NCBI RefSeq assembly: GCF_000218625.1
Contig: NC_015672.1
Coordinates: forward strand, 434,001 to 498,000
DNA: 64,000 nucleotides
Source of the DNA: Flexistipes sinusarabici DSM 4947
GTDB taxonomy: Bacteria > Chrysiogenota > Deferribacteres > Deferribacterales > Flexistipitaceae
Reading direction: 5' to 3'
Part shown: one piece after another, positions 33,874 to 44,768 of the stretch
Layout of the letters: each line of letters begins with the position of its first letter
Numbering within the stretch: position 1 is the first letter of the stretch
Translations under genes and position numbers: made by a program
The notes under the pieces: generated by a model
Database searches by the model: none
What the model was told of the DNA's origin: nothing
Seen by the model: the letters and a program-made list of their open reading frames with translations, nothing else

Positions 33874-35492
33874 CTTTAATTTTGCATTAGAAAATAACAA
33901 ACTCCGATTTTGATATTTTTCCTGTTGTTTTTAAAATACAAGAAAAGATTTTCCAAATATTACTTCATTCATACTTTACTAAAGCATAAATTTTCTCCAT
34001 TTACACCGTTTTTAGACACAGCAATACTGCCTATTGCCTGAATTGTCCACAAAGTTAACATAAGTAAAGAAAAAAGGTCACAACGTTAAACATTCTGTCC
34101 TCCACTGTTCCATTTTTTTGAACATATCCACACTGCAGCACAACTTCAGTTTATTACCGCCGTGGGACACAAGTTTCCCCGCTATAGATATGACCTGATA
34201 ACGTATACTACCCATCTCTTTATTTTTATAGACACCTCCCATTATGATTCGTTTGAGGTACATAATCAGATTATATGCCAGTATTCCTGTCTTAAACCAT
34301 AAGCCGTTACCCGCAAGATTACCCGAAGGAAAGCTTTTTAAATTAAAACCATACTTTGCTTCTTTTATATTGTATTCACAAACACCGCGCAAATTATAAA
34401 AATGTACCACCTTTTCTGCATCCAGTTTTGAATTAGTTGCAATAACACGATATTCATATTTATCACCAAGAAGCTCCGGAACTGTGGGGTTGTCTGACTC
34501 AATTTTCTTACGAACAACTATTATACGGAAACTCTCCTTAGTGTTTTCCATACAGTGAATAAACTCTGCTATTTCCTCATTATCGCTTTCATCTCCATAC
34601 CTATTTCTATATCTTTTCCATGAATCAGATGGTATATGATTTATTCCTTTACGAACTGAACTATCAAGGTCACCTCCTATAAAAAACGTTAAATCGTTAT
34701 CAAAACAGTAATTCAATACTTTAGATTGGTAACCGGCAGAATCATTACGAACATTGGATACTTCTATACCACAAGATTCAAGATATTTATGGACTCTCTG
34801 AAGCTGTTCAAGTATGCCAACCTGGGCACTTACATTGCCTTCCCGAAATTCCTCGTCTATACAATAACCGCTCTCTCCTATAAAACACGTCATAGAACTG
34901 TATGCTTTAAATTTCTTATAACAATACTTGGCATCCCTTTTATACACCTTTGCATAAGTGGCGTCCTGATCCAGAGTAACTGAAAATAAATTTTCTCTTT
35001 TTAAAGCATCTTTCACTATTTTATAGTTGAGACTGCCCAGTTTGCTGATTGTTTTATTAACTGCTACTTCATCCAACATGCTTTCTGTTTTTGAAAAATA
35101 CCTACTGATGCTGGAACTATCCGGGATATCTTCAATACCGCTGATATAGCTTAAAACCTTATCAAAAGAAAGTTTGTCGATATCACTGAAACTCCTGCCA
35201 CCGCATATCATCGATAGAATAACAGGAATTATTTTAGAAGATGGCGGTTTGCCTCTGTTAGAGCCTGGATGATCAAGTTCTTTATCAAGGAAATCTCGGA
35301 TGCCCATCTTATCTAACAGTGGGATTAACAAAGATATTCCACCAAATGGGGTAATTTTATCATTGCTTCTTTCTAATTTGTAGTTTAGTTTGCTCATTGT
35401 AAGTCACCTTTTTGGTTGTGGTTTTTGTTTTCTTAAAACCTTAATCTACAACATCTTAAAGGTGGCTTGCAACTCCTAATGCAATCTTAAAG
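33874..35492 (-). mobile_element. IS1380-family insertion sequence
   Basis: Inverted ends CTTTAATTTTGCATTAG (33874-33890) and the inverse of 35476-35492 match at 15 of 17 bases. Direct repeats AAATT lie at 33869-33873 and 35493-35497. The 1619-bp length fits the family. It contains one intact transposase gene. Confidence 0.78.
34078..35397 (-). CDS. IS1380-family DDE transposase
   Basis: A 439-residue transposase. The N-terminal region PFGGISLLIPLLDKMGIRD and the ICGGRSFSDIDKL segment are typical, the first catalytic Asp is in SVTLDQDATYAKVY, later RNDSAGYQ and FFIGGDLDSSVRK provide the second acidic region, and LRGVCEYNIKEAKYGF carries the catalytic Glu. The frame is intact, so the element may be active. 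Confidence 0.92.
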   Translation of the reverse strand: MSKLNYKLERSNDKITPFGGISLLIPLLDKMGIRDFLDKELDHPGSNRGKPPSSKIIPVILSMICGGRSFSDIDKLSFDKVLSYISGIEDIPDSSSISRYFSKTESMLDEVAVNKTISKLGSLNYKIVKDALKRENLFSVTLDQDATYAKVYKRDAKYCYKKFKAYSSMTCFIGESGYCIDEEFREGNVSAQVGILEQLQRVHKYLESCGIEVSNVRNDSAGYQSKVLNYCFDNDLTFFIGGDLDSSVRKGINHIPSDSWKRYRNRYGDESDNEEIAEFIHCMENTKESFRIIVVRKKIESDNPTVPELLGDKYEYRVIATNSKLDAEKVVHFYNLRGVCEYNIKEAKYGFNLKSFPSGNLAGNGLWFKTGILAYNLIMYLKRIIMGGVYKNKEMGSIRYQVISIAGKLVSHGGNKLKLCCSVDMFKKMEQWRTECLTL

Positions 35493-35519
35493 AAATTGTT
35501 TGAGATAGCTGGTAAGGGG

Positions 35520-35793
35520 TGAGGTTGAGGAAGAAATGGAGAGATAGTGAAATGGTGAAGTGGGGTATTAGTGTTAAGTGTTAAGTATTAAGTATTAAGT
35601 GCTGAGTGCTAAGAGCTAAGGTAGAGGCAAAAGTATTAAGCTTCGGAGGCAGGGGTTTAGCCCTGCATATGTACGGAACTTTGTTTGAGAGCTGACGTTA
35701 TACTGTGGCGGGACTGAACCCCCGCATCCGAAAGATGACTATGCTTTTTTGGGGTTCATTATTCTCTTGACTGCAACTTGGTATGAGTGGGTA
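35520..35793. repeat. Degenerate repeats and a 25-bp inverted repeat
   Basis: TTAAGTG/TTAAGTA heptamers at about 35572-35630. A 25-bp imperfect inverted repeat lies at 35642-35666 and 35708-35732 (TTCGGAGGCAGGGG... and its inverse), with mostly transition differences, REP-like. No gene. Confidence 0.7.
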
Positions 35794-36145
35794 TTGAACC
35801 TTGAACCTTGAACCTTGAACCCTGAACCTTGAACCTTGAACCCATACTACCCATACTACCCATACTACACATCACATCTTGCGTCTCACGTTTCACGTTT
35901 CACGTTTCACGCATTACGTCTTACTGTCACTGTCACATTCACTTTCACTTTCACTGTATTCTGAACCTTGAACCTTGAACTTATCATTGCTGTGCTTCCT
36001 GTGTTGTTGTAAATCTTCAGATATTATTCAAACAAACGCAACTTGGTATAAATTTTGGATGTTATCAGTGTTAGATTTTTGCTGCACTTGAATTGAAGCT
36101 ATATAAAAATTGTCTTTTAAATTCTTATGAGATGTTGTAAATTTA
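35794..36145. repeat. Right copy of the ~350-bp direct duplication, upstream of polA
   Basis: Closely matches 29997-30323, with extra TTGAACC and CACGTTT heptamers. It ends 30 bases before polA and so probably contains the polA promoter region; no clear consensus promoter is visible. Confidence 0.85.
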
Positions 36146-36174
36146 GATAAAAATCCTTTTGGAAAGGTTGATTT

Positions 36175-38556
36175 ATGCGTTTAATTATTGATGGTCATTC
36201 AGTTGCATACAGGGTATATTATAAAACTCCCAAGCTTACGAACACCAAGGGAGTACCGACATCAGTGGTTCATACTTTTCTGAATATTCTGCTGAGTCTT
36301 AAGGAAGAGCTCAATCCTGAGGAAATGATCGTGACTTTTGATTCAAAAGGCAAAACTGAACGTCACGGCCTGGATGAGGAATATAAAGCAAACAGACAGC
36401 CCGCTCCCGAGGATCTTATTCCTCAGATTGAAATACTTAAAAATGTTATTCCGCTGCTGGGAGTGAGTGTTTTTGCAAAAGAGGGAGTTGAGGCTGATGA
36501 TATTATTTTTACCCTGTCTGAGGATTGTGAGGATGACGTTTATATAGTTACCAAAGATAAGGATATATATCAGCTTGTTAATGAAAGAGTGAAAATTTAC
36601 GATTATCAGAATGATAAGGTAATCGGTGTGAAGGAAGTTGTTGAAAAATTCGAGGTTACTCCTGAACAGATCCCTGATTTCCTGGCGCTTGTGGGCGATG
36701 CTTCCGACAATATCCCCGGTGTGAAAGGTATCGGTCCCAAGACTGCAGCTCCTTTACTTAAGAAATACGGGAGCCTGGAGAATATCTACAAGCATCTTGA
36801 TGATTTGAAATCCTCAGTGAGGGATAAACTGGAAAAATACAGGGATGACGCTTTCTTAAGCAAAGAATTGACTGAGCCCATCAGAACTGAAATTGAATTT
36901 GATAAAAGTGAAAGATTCGATGAAAGCAGTCTTTTGGAGTTTCTGGAAAAATATGAGCTGAACCAGATAAAACAAAGGCTTTTCGGCAAAAACGAAAATG
37001 TCGATCTGGGTAACGGTGATGTCGGCAAACCTGACTTAGCCGCTTTCGTGGAAGATTCGTTTTATACGGCTGATTCACACAACTACAATATAGAAAAAGA
37101 TTACAAAAAAGCTTCACAGGCTAAATATGTTTTTTCATACAAGAACATATATAAACATCTTCAATCGCCTGTAAAAGGCGTTCTCGATCTGGAAATAATT
37201 TCCTGGCTCAACGATCCGGATTCCGGCGGCATAAAAAAGCAGAAGGAAGAGGATGTCAGTGCATTTTTGAAAAGACTGAATGAGCAGGCGGAAAGTATTT
37301 ATACAGAATTTAAAAAGAATGATTTTGAAGATGTGTATGAAAATATAGAAGTTGCCACTGCCGAGGTTTTGGCCTGTATGGAACTTGACGGTATCAAACT
37401 CAGCAGAGAAAAGTTGAAAACAGTTGATGATGAGCTTGCAAGTGAATTAAATCGGATTGAGGGAAAAATATTTTCAGCATTGAACAAGGAAATCAATCTC
37501 AATTCGCCTAAACAGCTTTCTGAAGTTTTGTTTGATGAGCTGGGTATAAAACCATACAAAAAAACAAAAACGGGATATTCTACCAACGAAGAATCACTGA
37601 AAAATCTAATTATAATGAACCCCGGATATGCAGAGCTTCTGGAGTTGATACTAACACACAGAGAGTATTCAAAATTAAAAAATACCTATACAGGGAAACT
37701 CGGTGACTATGTAAATTCAAAGACCGGCCGTGTTCACTCAACTTTTAACCAGGTAGGTACAGCTACAGGGCGTCTCTCATCTTCTAATCCGAATTTGCAG
37801 AATATACCCCAAAGGGGGAAAATCGCTTCCAAGGTGAGGTCAGCTTTCATACCGGAAGACGGTTATTCGCTTATCTCTTTCGACTATTCCCAAATTGAGC
37901 TGAGGCTTCTGGCGCACTTGTCCGGTGATGAAACGTTACTGGAAGCCTACAAAAAGGATGCGGATATACACAAAAAAACTGCAGCTTCCATTTTTAACAT
38001 CGATGAAAAGGATGTTGACAGTAATTTAAGAAGGATTGCAAAGGCGGTGAATTTTGGTATTATTTATGGGCTGAGCCCTTACGGTCTGGCCAGAGATACC
38101 GGGGTAAGCCAAAAGGAAGCCAAAGAGTTTATTGATAAATATTTTAAATTGTATCCTAAAGTTGATTCATATATCAAAGATGCCTTAAAACGTGCCAAAG
38201 AGCAGGGTTATACAGAAACACTTTTTGGAAGAAAACGTTTTGTCAAAGAACTTTCAAGCAAAAACAAAGCTCTGAGCAGCAGAGCGGAGAGAATTGCAAT
38301 AAATGCACCGATACAGGGATCTGCAGCTGATATTATAAAAAAGGCAATGCTTGATACGTTTGCATATCTTGCAGATAAAAAGGTTAATGGCAGACTTATA
38401 CTTCAGGTTCACGATGAACTGATTTTTGAAATTAAAGATGGTGAAGTGGATACAGTTTTTCAGAAACTCAAAGATATAATGGAAAAAATCGTTCATCTGG
38501 ATGTCAATATGAGTGTTAAAGGGAAGATCGGCAAAGATTTGGGGGCATTGAAATAA
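36175..38556 (+). CDS. polA: DNA polymerase I, proofreading domain degenerate
   Basis: A 793-residue polymerase for Okazaki-fragment processing and repair. Residues 1-270 are the 5' nuclease (LIIDGHSVAYRVYY, EADDIIFTL, GDASDNIPGVKGIGPKTA). Residues about 280-385 are a shortened remnant of the 3'-5' exonuclease fold without its acidic residues. Residues about 400-793 are the polymerase with motif A FDYSQIELRLLAHLSGD, motif B RRIAKAVNFGIIYG and motif C QVHDELIFE. The short length against 928 in E. coli fits loss of proofreading, as in Thermus and many others. GGAAAGG precedes the ATG. Confidence 0.95.
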   Translation: MRLIIDGHSVAYRVYYKTPKLTNTKGVPTSVVHTFLNILLSLKEELNPEEMIVTFDSKGKTERHGLDEEYKANRQPAPEDLIPQIEILKNVIPLLGVSVFAKEGVEADDIIFTLSEDCEDDVYIVTKDKDIYQLVNERVKIYDYQNDKVIGVKEVVEKFEVTPEQIPDFLALVGDASDNIPGVKGIGPKTAAPLLKKYGSLENIYKHLDDLKSSVRDKLEKYRDDAFLSKELTEPIRTEIEFDKSERFDESSLLEFLEKYELNQIKQRLFGKNENVDLGNGDVGKPDLAAFVEDSFYTADSHNYNIEKDYKKASQAKYVFSYKNIYKHLQSPVKGVLDLEIISWLNDPDSGGIKKQKEEDVSAFLKRLNEQAESIYTEFKKNDFEDVYENIEVATAEVLACMELDGIKLSREKLKTVDDELASELNRIEGKIFSALNKEINLNSPKQLSEVLFDELGIKPYKKTKTGYSTNEESLKNLIIMNPGYAELLELILTHREYSKLKNTYTGKLGDYVNSKTGRVHSTFNQVGTATGRLSSSNPNLQNIPQRGKIASKVRSAFIPEDGYSLISFDYSQIELRLLAHLSGDETLLEAYKKDADIHKKTAASIFNIDEKDVDSNLRRIAKAVNFGIIYGLSPYGLARDTGVSQKEAKEFIDKYFKLYPKVDSYIKDALKRAKEQGYTETLFGRKRFVKELSSKNKALSSRAERIAINAPIQGSAADIIKKAMLDTFAYLADKKVNGRLILQVHDELIFEIKDGEVDTVFQKLKDIMEKIVHLDVNMSVKGKIGKDLGALK

Positions 38557-38586
38557 AATGATTATAACTGCTGTGAAGGGTGCGAT

Positions 38587-39627
38587 ATGAGCAAAGTAAA
38601 CAATATTCTGAAAGAAAACGGTGAGTTGAAAAGTGAACTCGAAGGCATTCTCGGTTTGGTCAAAGAAAATGAAGCCAAGTATGAAGGCTTTAAGGTTGTT
38701 GAATATGCTTTCTTGATGTCGGAGAATCTTGAGGATTATTCAAAGAAGCCGTTAAAATATCTTGAAGAAATTTTTTCTATCGACAAAACCCTACTTTTTA
38801 TAAACAACAGTGAATTTGATGAGGAAGTTTTCGGTGAGATTGATTATCTGGATAATATTATTTTTACTGAAGACCGGACATTCAGATACTTTTATCTTGA
38901 AAAGAGACCGTATTGTGATTCGGGTAAAACCAATATGATAAATGAGTTTGATTTGAAAGGTGATGAATTTGGCTCATATCTTTTTTCACCTGTAATAGAA
39001 AATAATAAAATTATCGGCAGCCTTAATTTATACAGCAAAGATCCTTCAAGATTTGACGGGGAAACCAGTTTTGATTTTATAAGAGATCTGTCTTTTAAGA
39101 TTTCAGTTTCTCTTAGAAAAATTTATGATTCCCAAAAACTTTACAGACAGTCTCGGGTGGACATAACGAGTAACACCTATTACACTCTTGCTATGTATGA
39201 ATTTCTTAATCAAGCGCTTCACAGATATCTGCGCTATGGCTGTCCTTTTGATTTTTACCTTTTTGAAATAGATGATCTTAAAAAGATTGTGGATAAATAC
39301 GGTCATCGTGCAGGAGATAAATTTATAAGGGACCTGGGCGGTTTGATGAATGAAAATTTCCGTAAAAGTGATATAATCGGCAGATTTGGAAGAGATGTAT
39401 TTTATCTTATTATGCCTCACAGTGACGGTTCTGTGTATGACGATATCGTTTATAAATTTAAACAAATTATTAAGAGTGTATGCAAAGAAAATGGCTTTGA
39501 TACCGATCTTGGTATGATTACAGGTCATGCTGATGCTCCAGCAATTTCCTCTTTTGCAGAAGATGAGAAGTTGTGTTCTGAAGGTATACTGAATATTGTG
39601 GATGAGCTTCTGTCCAAAAACCGATAA
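38587..39627 (+). CDS. DUF484/GAF-like protein with degenerate GGDEF domain
   Basis: A 346-residue cytoplasmic protein. Residues about 1-180 resemble DUF484/GAF sensory domains. Residues about 205-345 are a GGDEF fold (FEIDDLKKIVDKYGHRAGDKFI). The signature reads GRDVF instead of GGDEF, so cyclase activity is unlikely. The RxxD inhibitory-site motif (RKSD) 5 residues upstream is kept, so it may bind cyclic di-GMP as a receptor. Between polA and hisD with short gaps, probably cotranscribed. Confidence 0.78.
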   Translation: MSKVNNILKENGELKSELEGILGLVKENEAKYEGFKVVEYAFLMSENLEDYSKKPLKYLEEIFSIDKTLLFINNSEFDEEVFGEIDYLDNIIFTEDRTFRYFYLEKRPYCDSGKTNMINEFDLKGDEFGSYLFSPVIENNKIIGSLNLYSKDPSRFDGETSFDFIRDLSFKISVSLRKIYDSQKLYRQSRVDITSNTYYTLAMYEFLNQALHRYLRYGCPFDFYLFEIDDLKKIVDKYGHRAGDKFIRDLGGLMNENFRKSDIIGRFGRDVFYLIMPHSDGSVYDDIVYKFKQIIKSVCKENGFDTDLGMITGHADAPAISSFAEDEKLCSEGILNIVDELLSKNR

Positions 39628-39645
39628 ATATCCGGCAGGTGGTGT

Positions 39646-40911
39646 ATGATAATTGACAAGAACAGCGATAAACTTAACAAAATTCTTAACAGGGGAGAAC
39701 TTTTCGACGAGAAATATTTGTCCGTAGTGATGGATATCCTGAAGGATGTAAGAATCAACGGCGATAAAGCTGTAAAATCGTATACAAAGAAGTTTGATAA
39801 TCATGATTTGAATGAAAGCTATGTGATTGGCGTGGATGAGCTGAAGTCATCTTTTGATAAACTGGAGAGCGGATTAAAAGATTCACTGATAAAGGCTGAA
39901 AAGTCCATCCGTTTTTATCATGAAAAACAGATGGAGAAGACGTGGCTTATTAACGGGAATAACGGGATCGTTCTCGGTCAGAAAATCAGCCCTGTTGAAA
40001 ATGTCGGGATATATGTTCCCGGCGGCAAAGCGGTTTATCCCTCGTCAGTTTTGATGAACAGTGTCCCGGCAAATGTTGCAGGTGTGGAAAACATTGTAAT
40101 GTCAACTCCTGCTGCATACGGCAAAGTTCAGGAAAGTGTTTTGGCTGCGGCGTATCTCGGTGGAGTTAAAAAGGTGTATAAAATTGGCGGTGCTCAGGCT
40201 GTGGCAGCCATGGCATATGGAACTGAAACGGTTGAAAAAGTGGATAAAATTGTAGGACCTGGTAATATATTTGTTGCTTTGGCTAAAAAGCTTGTTTTCG
40301 GCTTTGTGGATATTGATATGATTGCCGGTCCGAGTGAGATAACAATAATCGCCGATGAATCTGCCAATCCTCAATTTATTGCTGCGGACATGCTCAGTCA
40401 GGCCGAACACGATGAGATGGCTTCATCTGTTTTAATTACCTATTCAAAAAAGTTGGCTGAAAGTGTAAATGCTGAATTGAAAAAACAGTTGGAAGAATTG
40501 CCGAGAAAAGATATAGCGGAGGCTTCTTTAAAGGATTTTGGTGCCATTGTGTTGGTTGAAAACCTTGAAGAGGCAGCAGAGGTTTCTGATAGGATTGCAC
40601 CTGAACATTTGGAATTGTGCGTGGCAAACCCTTACGAACTGATGTTTAAAGTGCGGAATGCCGGAGCAATTTTCCTGGGGCATTATACACCTGAAGCTGT
40701 CGGGGATTATATTGCCGGGCCTAATCATACTCTGCCAACCGGAGGTTCGGCTCGTTTTTTTTCACCTTTGGGAGCATATGATTTTCTTAAAAGAAGCAGT
40801 ATTGTAAATTTTACCAAGGATGCTTTAAGAGAATGCGCTGAAGATGTTATGGGAATTGCAAACAGTGAAGAACTAACAGCTCATGCCAAGTCTGTGAAAA
40901 TCCGCATTTAA
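39646..40911 (+). CDS. hisD: Histidinol dehydrogenase
   Basis: A 421-residue NAD-dependent zinc enzyme catalysing the last two steps of histidine biosynthesis (L-histidinol to L-histidine). Family motifs are [39 protein letters not shown], the catalytic PEHLEL and the [11 protein letters not shown] region. AGGTGG precedes the ATG. No other his genes are adjacent, so the pathway is dispersed. Confidence 0.95.
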   Translation: MIIDKNSDKLNKILNRGELFDEKYLSVVMDILKDVRINGDKAVKSYTKKFDNHDLNESYVIGVDELKSSFDKLESGLKDSLIKAEKSIRFYHEKQMEKTWLINGNNGIVLGQKISPVENVGIYVPGGKAVYPSSVLMNSVPANVAGVENIVMSTPAAYGKVQESVLAAAYLGGVKKVYKIGGAQAVAAMAYGTETVEKVDKIVGPGNIFVALAKKLVFGFVDIDMIAGPSEITIIADESANPQFIAADMLSQAEHDEMASSVLITYSKKLAESVNAELKKQLEELPRKDIAEASLKDFGAIVLVENLEEAAEVSDRIAPEHLELCVANPYELMFKVRNAGAIFLGHYTPEAVGDYIAGPNHTLPTGGSARFFSPLGAYDFLKRSSIVNFTKDALRECAEDVMGIANSEELTAHAKSVKIRI

Positions 40912-40985
40912 TGTTTGCGGTATATTGTGAAAATTGATATGGATTTTTTAAAGATGCACTTGATTCTGGAAATTGGAGAATATAT

Positions 40986-42599
40986 ATGTCTTTTATGATA
41001 AGAATATTTTATTTTGTTTTTTTATCCGTGTTTCTGATATCCTGTTCGGCGATAAACAGCAGTCAGTTTTTTCATAATAAGAAGGAAGGCGCCGGAAATA
41101 TTGCATCTGAAAATTCTTATAAAACAGGTTCAGATAATATGTCAAAAATGGATAACATTTCAGGTGAACCTTTTCTGCCTGATTTTACTTTAAAAAATCT
41201 CTATAAACCTGAATTATCGCTAAAACATGCCGGTATTTTTGATAAAAAACTGGATATTGACCCTGAAGTTAAGGAACAATCAAAATATGATATCCCCATT
41301 GTTGTTACTGAAAGAGTTAAATATTATTTGGAGTTATATGCCAGACGTTATCCCCATACATTTCAGAAGTGGCTTAACCGGTCTTACAAATATATGTATA
41401 TAGTACAGGATATTTTTCTAAAACACGGATTACCGCTTGATCTTGCATGTCTGGCTTTTGCCGAGAGCGGTTTTAATGTCAGCGCTTATTCTCATGCCGG
41501 TGCAGGAGGGATGTGGCAGTTCATCGAATCCACTGGCGAGATATACGGTTTGAAGAATAATTTTTGGGTTGATGAGAGGAGGGATTTTGAAAAATCAACT
41601 GAGGCTGCTGCGGAACATTTGAAGTATTTGTATGAGAATCTTGGAGACTGGTTCCTTGCAATAGCTGCTTATAACGGCGGTTATTATAAAGTTGTCCAGG
41701 GAATAAAACGTTATGATACAAAGAATTTCTTTGAGTTGAAAGAGCACAGATTTTTATACAGGGAAACGGAAAATTATGTTCCCAAATTTATCGCACTTAC
41801 AATACTTTATAACAATTATATGAAATACGGATTTAAAGTGCCGGATACATCGCCACTTGTTTATGATAAGGTTATTCTTAATCAGCCAGTGAATTTATAT
41901 GTCATTGCCGACAGGTTTAATATATCAGTGGAAAAGCTGAAAGAGCTTAACCCTTCGCTTAAAAAGCCTATAACCCCGCCAACAGACGGCTTTGCACTCA
42001 GAGTACCATTCGGGAAAGGCGGAATGGTGAAAACAGCTCTTGCTGAAGGTTCTCCAAAAGATTTTCTCGGTCTGAAAATTTACAGAGCTGAAAGGGGCGA
42101 ATCGGTTTGGAAAATTGCCAATAAATTTAATACATCTGTTTATGAGTTTAAACGTTTAAACGGTATTAATTACAACAGGATAGTATATGACAGAATTGTT
42201 TTTGTCCCCAATAAAAAACTTTATACTGCCGGTTATTATGACAGGTTTCTCAGAGAAGTAAGGCCTTACGTTCCTTCTGTGTATATTGTGAAAAAAGGGG
42301 ACAATCTCTATGACATAGCACACCGTTTCGGTTTGTCCCTTAATGATCTTTTGGCTATGAATAAAGGAATAAATCCACGTCTTATACATCCGGGGGATAC
42401 CGTAGTTGTTTCCAAGAGAACAGAATTCGATTATGTCAGAGTGGCCAAAAACGGCAGTGCAAAATATGTAGTGAGACGTGGCGATACATTGTGGGACATT
42501 GCAAAAAGATTCGGTACCTCTGTAAATAGAATTATGAGGGTGAACGGGCTTGAGAATGCAAAATTAATGCCGGGAAATGTTCTTGTTGTTCCCAATTGA
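40986..42599 (+). CDS. mltD: MltD-like lytic transglycosylase lipoprotein with four LysM repeats
   Basis: A 537-residue cell-wall enzyme that cleaves the MurNAc-GlcNAc bond to 1,6-anhydro ends. A lipoprotein signal ends in LISC with Cys20. The SLT domain (about 140-260) has catalytic Glu160 in AESGFN and the GAGGMWQFI motif. Four LysM peptidoglycan-binding repeats follow at about 296-342, 366-411, 434-478 and 492-537; the last two have the classic KKGDNLYDIA and RRGDTLWDIA starts. GGAG precedes the ATG. It acts in the periplasm, anchored to a membrane. Confidence 0.92.
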   Translation: MSFMIRIFYFVFLSVFLISCSAINSSQFFHNKKEGAGNIASENSYKTGSDNMSKMDNISGEPFLPDFTLKNLYKPELSLKHAGIFDKKLDIDPEVKEQSKYDIPIVVTERVKYYLELYARRYPHTFQKWLNRSYKYMYIVQDIFLKHGLPLDLACLAFAESGFNVSAYSHAGAGGMWQFIESTGEIYGLKNNFWVDERRDFEKSTEAAAEHLKYLYENLGDWFLAIAAYNGGYYKVVQGIKRYDTKNFFELKEHRFLYRETENYVPKFIALTILYNNYMKYGFKVPDTSPLVYDKVILNQPVNLYVIADRFNISVEKLKELNPSLKKPITPPTDGFALRVPFGKGGMVKTALAEGSPKDFLGLKIYRAERGESVWKIANKFNTSVYEFKRLNGINYNRIVYDRIVFVPNKKLYTAGYYDRFLREVRPYVPSVYIVKKGDNLYDIAHRFGLSLNDLLAMNKGINPRLIHPGDTVVVSKRTEFDYVRVAKNGSAKYVVRRGDTLWDIAKRFGTSVNRIMRVNGLENAKLMPGNVLVVPN

Positions 42600-42667
42600 C
42601 AGTTTTTTATTTAATGAGAGTGTGATAGGTTGCTTCGTGGAATTTTGGAAAAAAATGTATAAAAAAC

Positions 42668-42696
42668 TTGACAAAAAAATTTAATTTGGATACTAT
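42668..42696 (+). promoter_or_regulatory. Promoter of the tRNA-tuf operon
   Basis: TTGACA at 42668-42673 and TACTAT at 42691-42696 with a 17-base spacer, 18 bases before tRNA-Thr. Stable-RNA style promoter. Confidence 0.8.
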
Positions 42697-42714
42697 CCAC
42701 ATCCGCTACTTGTT

Positions 42715-42787
<73 letters not shown>

Positions 42788-42793
42788 TTTATA

Positions 42794-42876
42794 GGGGAGA
42801 TACCCGAGTGGCCAAAGGGGGCAGACTGTAAATCTGCTGGCGTTTGCCTTCGGAGGTTCGAATCCTCCTCTCCCCA
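42794..42876 (+). tRNA. tRNA-Tyr(GUA)
   Basis: 83 nt with a long variable arm. Acceptor GGGGAGA pairs with TCTCCCC, anticodon GTA in CTGTAAA. Confidence 0.97.
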
Positions 42877-42881
42877 TTGAT

Positions 42882-42955
42882 GCGGGTGTAGCTCAGTTGG
42901 CTAGAGCATCAGCCTTCCAAGCTGAGGGTCGCGGGTTCGAATCCCGTCGCCCGCT
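42882..42955 (+). tRNA. tRNA-Gly(UCC)
   Basis: 74 nt. Acceptor GCGGGTG pairs with CGCCCGC, anticodon TCC in CTTCCAA. Confidence 0.97.
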
Positions 42956-42972
42956 TAAATTTGAGAAGAATA

Positions 42973-43008
42973 AGACGGAGGTAGTAAAAGTGTGCCTTCG
43001 TCTATTTT
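42973..43008 (+). terminator. Hairpin with T-tract between tRNA genes
   Basis: AGACGGAGG (42973-42981) pairs with CCTTCGTCT (42995-43003) with one G-T pair, then ATTTTTG. It may attenuate transcription into tRNA-Thr and tuf or act as a processing site. Confidence 0.5.
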
Positions 43009-43028
43009 TGTTTGTATAAAAGAAATAT

Positions 43029-43102
<74 letters not shown>

Positions 43103-43124
43103 TTAAAACAATGGAGGGAGTACT

Positions 43125-44315
<1,191 letters not shown>

Positions 44316-44321
44316 TAGATA

Positions 44322-44471
44322 ATGAGAGATATTGTGATATTGGCTTGCACTGAGTGCAAAAACAGAAACTATAATACGACGAAAAATAAAAAGACGACCA
44401 CAGGTAAACTGGAATTCAGTAAATACTGCAAGCATTGTAGAAAACATACACTTCATAAAGAGACCAAATAA
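44322..44471 (+). CDS. rpmG: 50S ribosomal protein L33
   Basis: A 49-residue protein ([17 protein letters not shown]...) with the zinc-binding C-type pattern: CTEC at the N-terminal end and CKHC near residue 36, so a zinc-containing (C+) L33. It starts 6 bases after tuf. Too short for many gene finders but clearly real from sequence and from the usual tuf-rpmG-secE order. Confidence 0.95.
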   Translation: MRDIVILACTECKNRNYNTTKNKKTTTGKLEFSKYCKHCRKHTLHKETK

Positions 44472-44480
44472 GATATAAGT

Positions 44481-44556
44481 AGGCCAGTGGCTCAATTGGC
44501 AGAGCACCGGTCTCCAAAACCGGGGGTTGGGGGTTCGAGTCCCTCCTGGCCTGCCA
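44481..44556 (+). tRNA. tRNA-Trp(CCA)
   Basis: Acceptor AGGCCAG (44481-44487) pairs with CTGGCCT (44546-44552), anticodon CCA in TCTCCAAAA, and CCA is encoded at 44554-44556. It lies between rpmG and secE as in many bacteria. Confidence 0.96.
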
Positions 44557-44581
44557 TATCCTTTTGTATTGGGAGTTCATT

Positions 44582-44764
44582 GTGGGAAAAATTACAACGT
44601 TTTTAACCGAAGTAAAAGAAGAGTTGAAGAAGGTAACGTGGCCAAGCAAAGATGACACTGTCGGTACAACTGCAGTGGTAATTGTGCTTGTAATTGTCAT
44701 TTCTGTGTTTTTGGGAGTGGTGGACGCCGGACTTTCAAGACTTTTCAATTTGTTGATAGGGTAG
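44582..44764 (+). CDS. secE: Preprotein translocase subunit SecE
   Basis: A 60-residue single-membrane-segment subunit of the SecYEG channel. The conserved cytoplasmic part EELKKVTWPSKDD precedes one membrane helix (about 31-52). The GTG at 44582 has GGGAG 8 bases upstream, preferred to a TTG at 44564 near the end of the tRNA. Confidence 0.95.
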   Translation: MGKITTFLTEVKEELKKVTWPSKDDTVGTTAVVIVLVIVISVFLGVVDAGLSRLFNLLIG

Positions 44765-44768
44765 TTTG

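Noticed and set aside
39103-39804. 233-codon frame antisense to the GGDEF-like gene and hisD
   Set aside because: Lies opposite two well-supported genes and has no family features.
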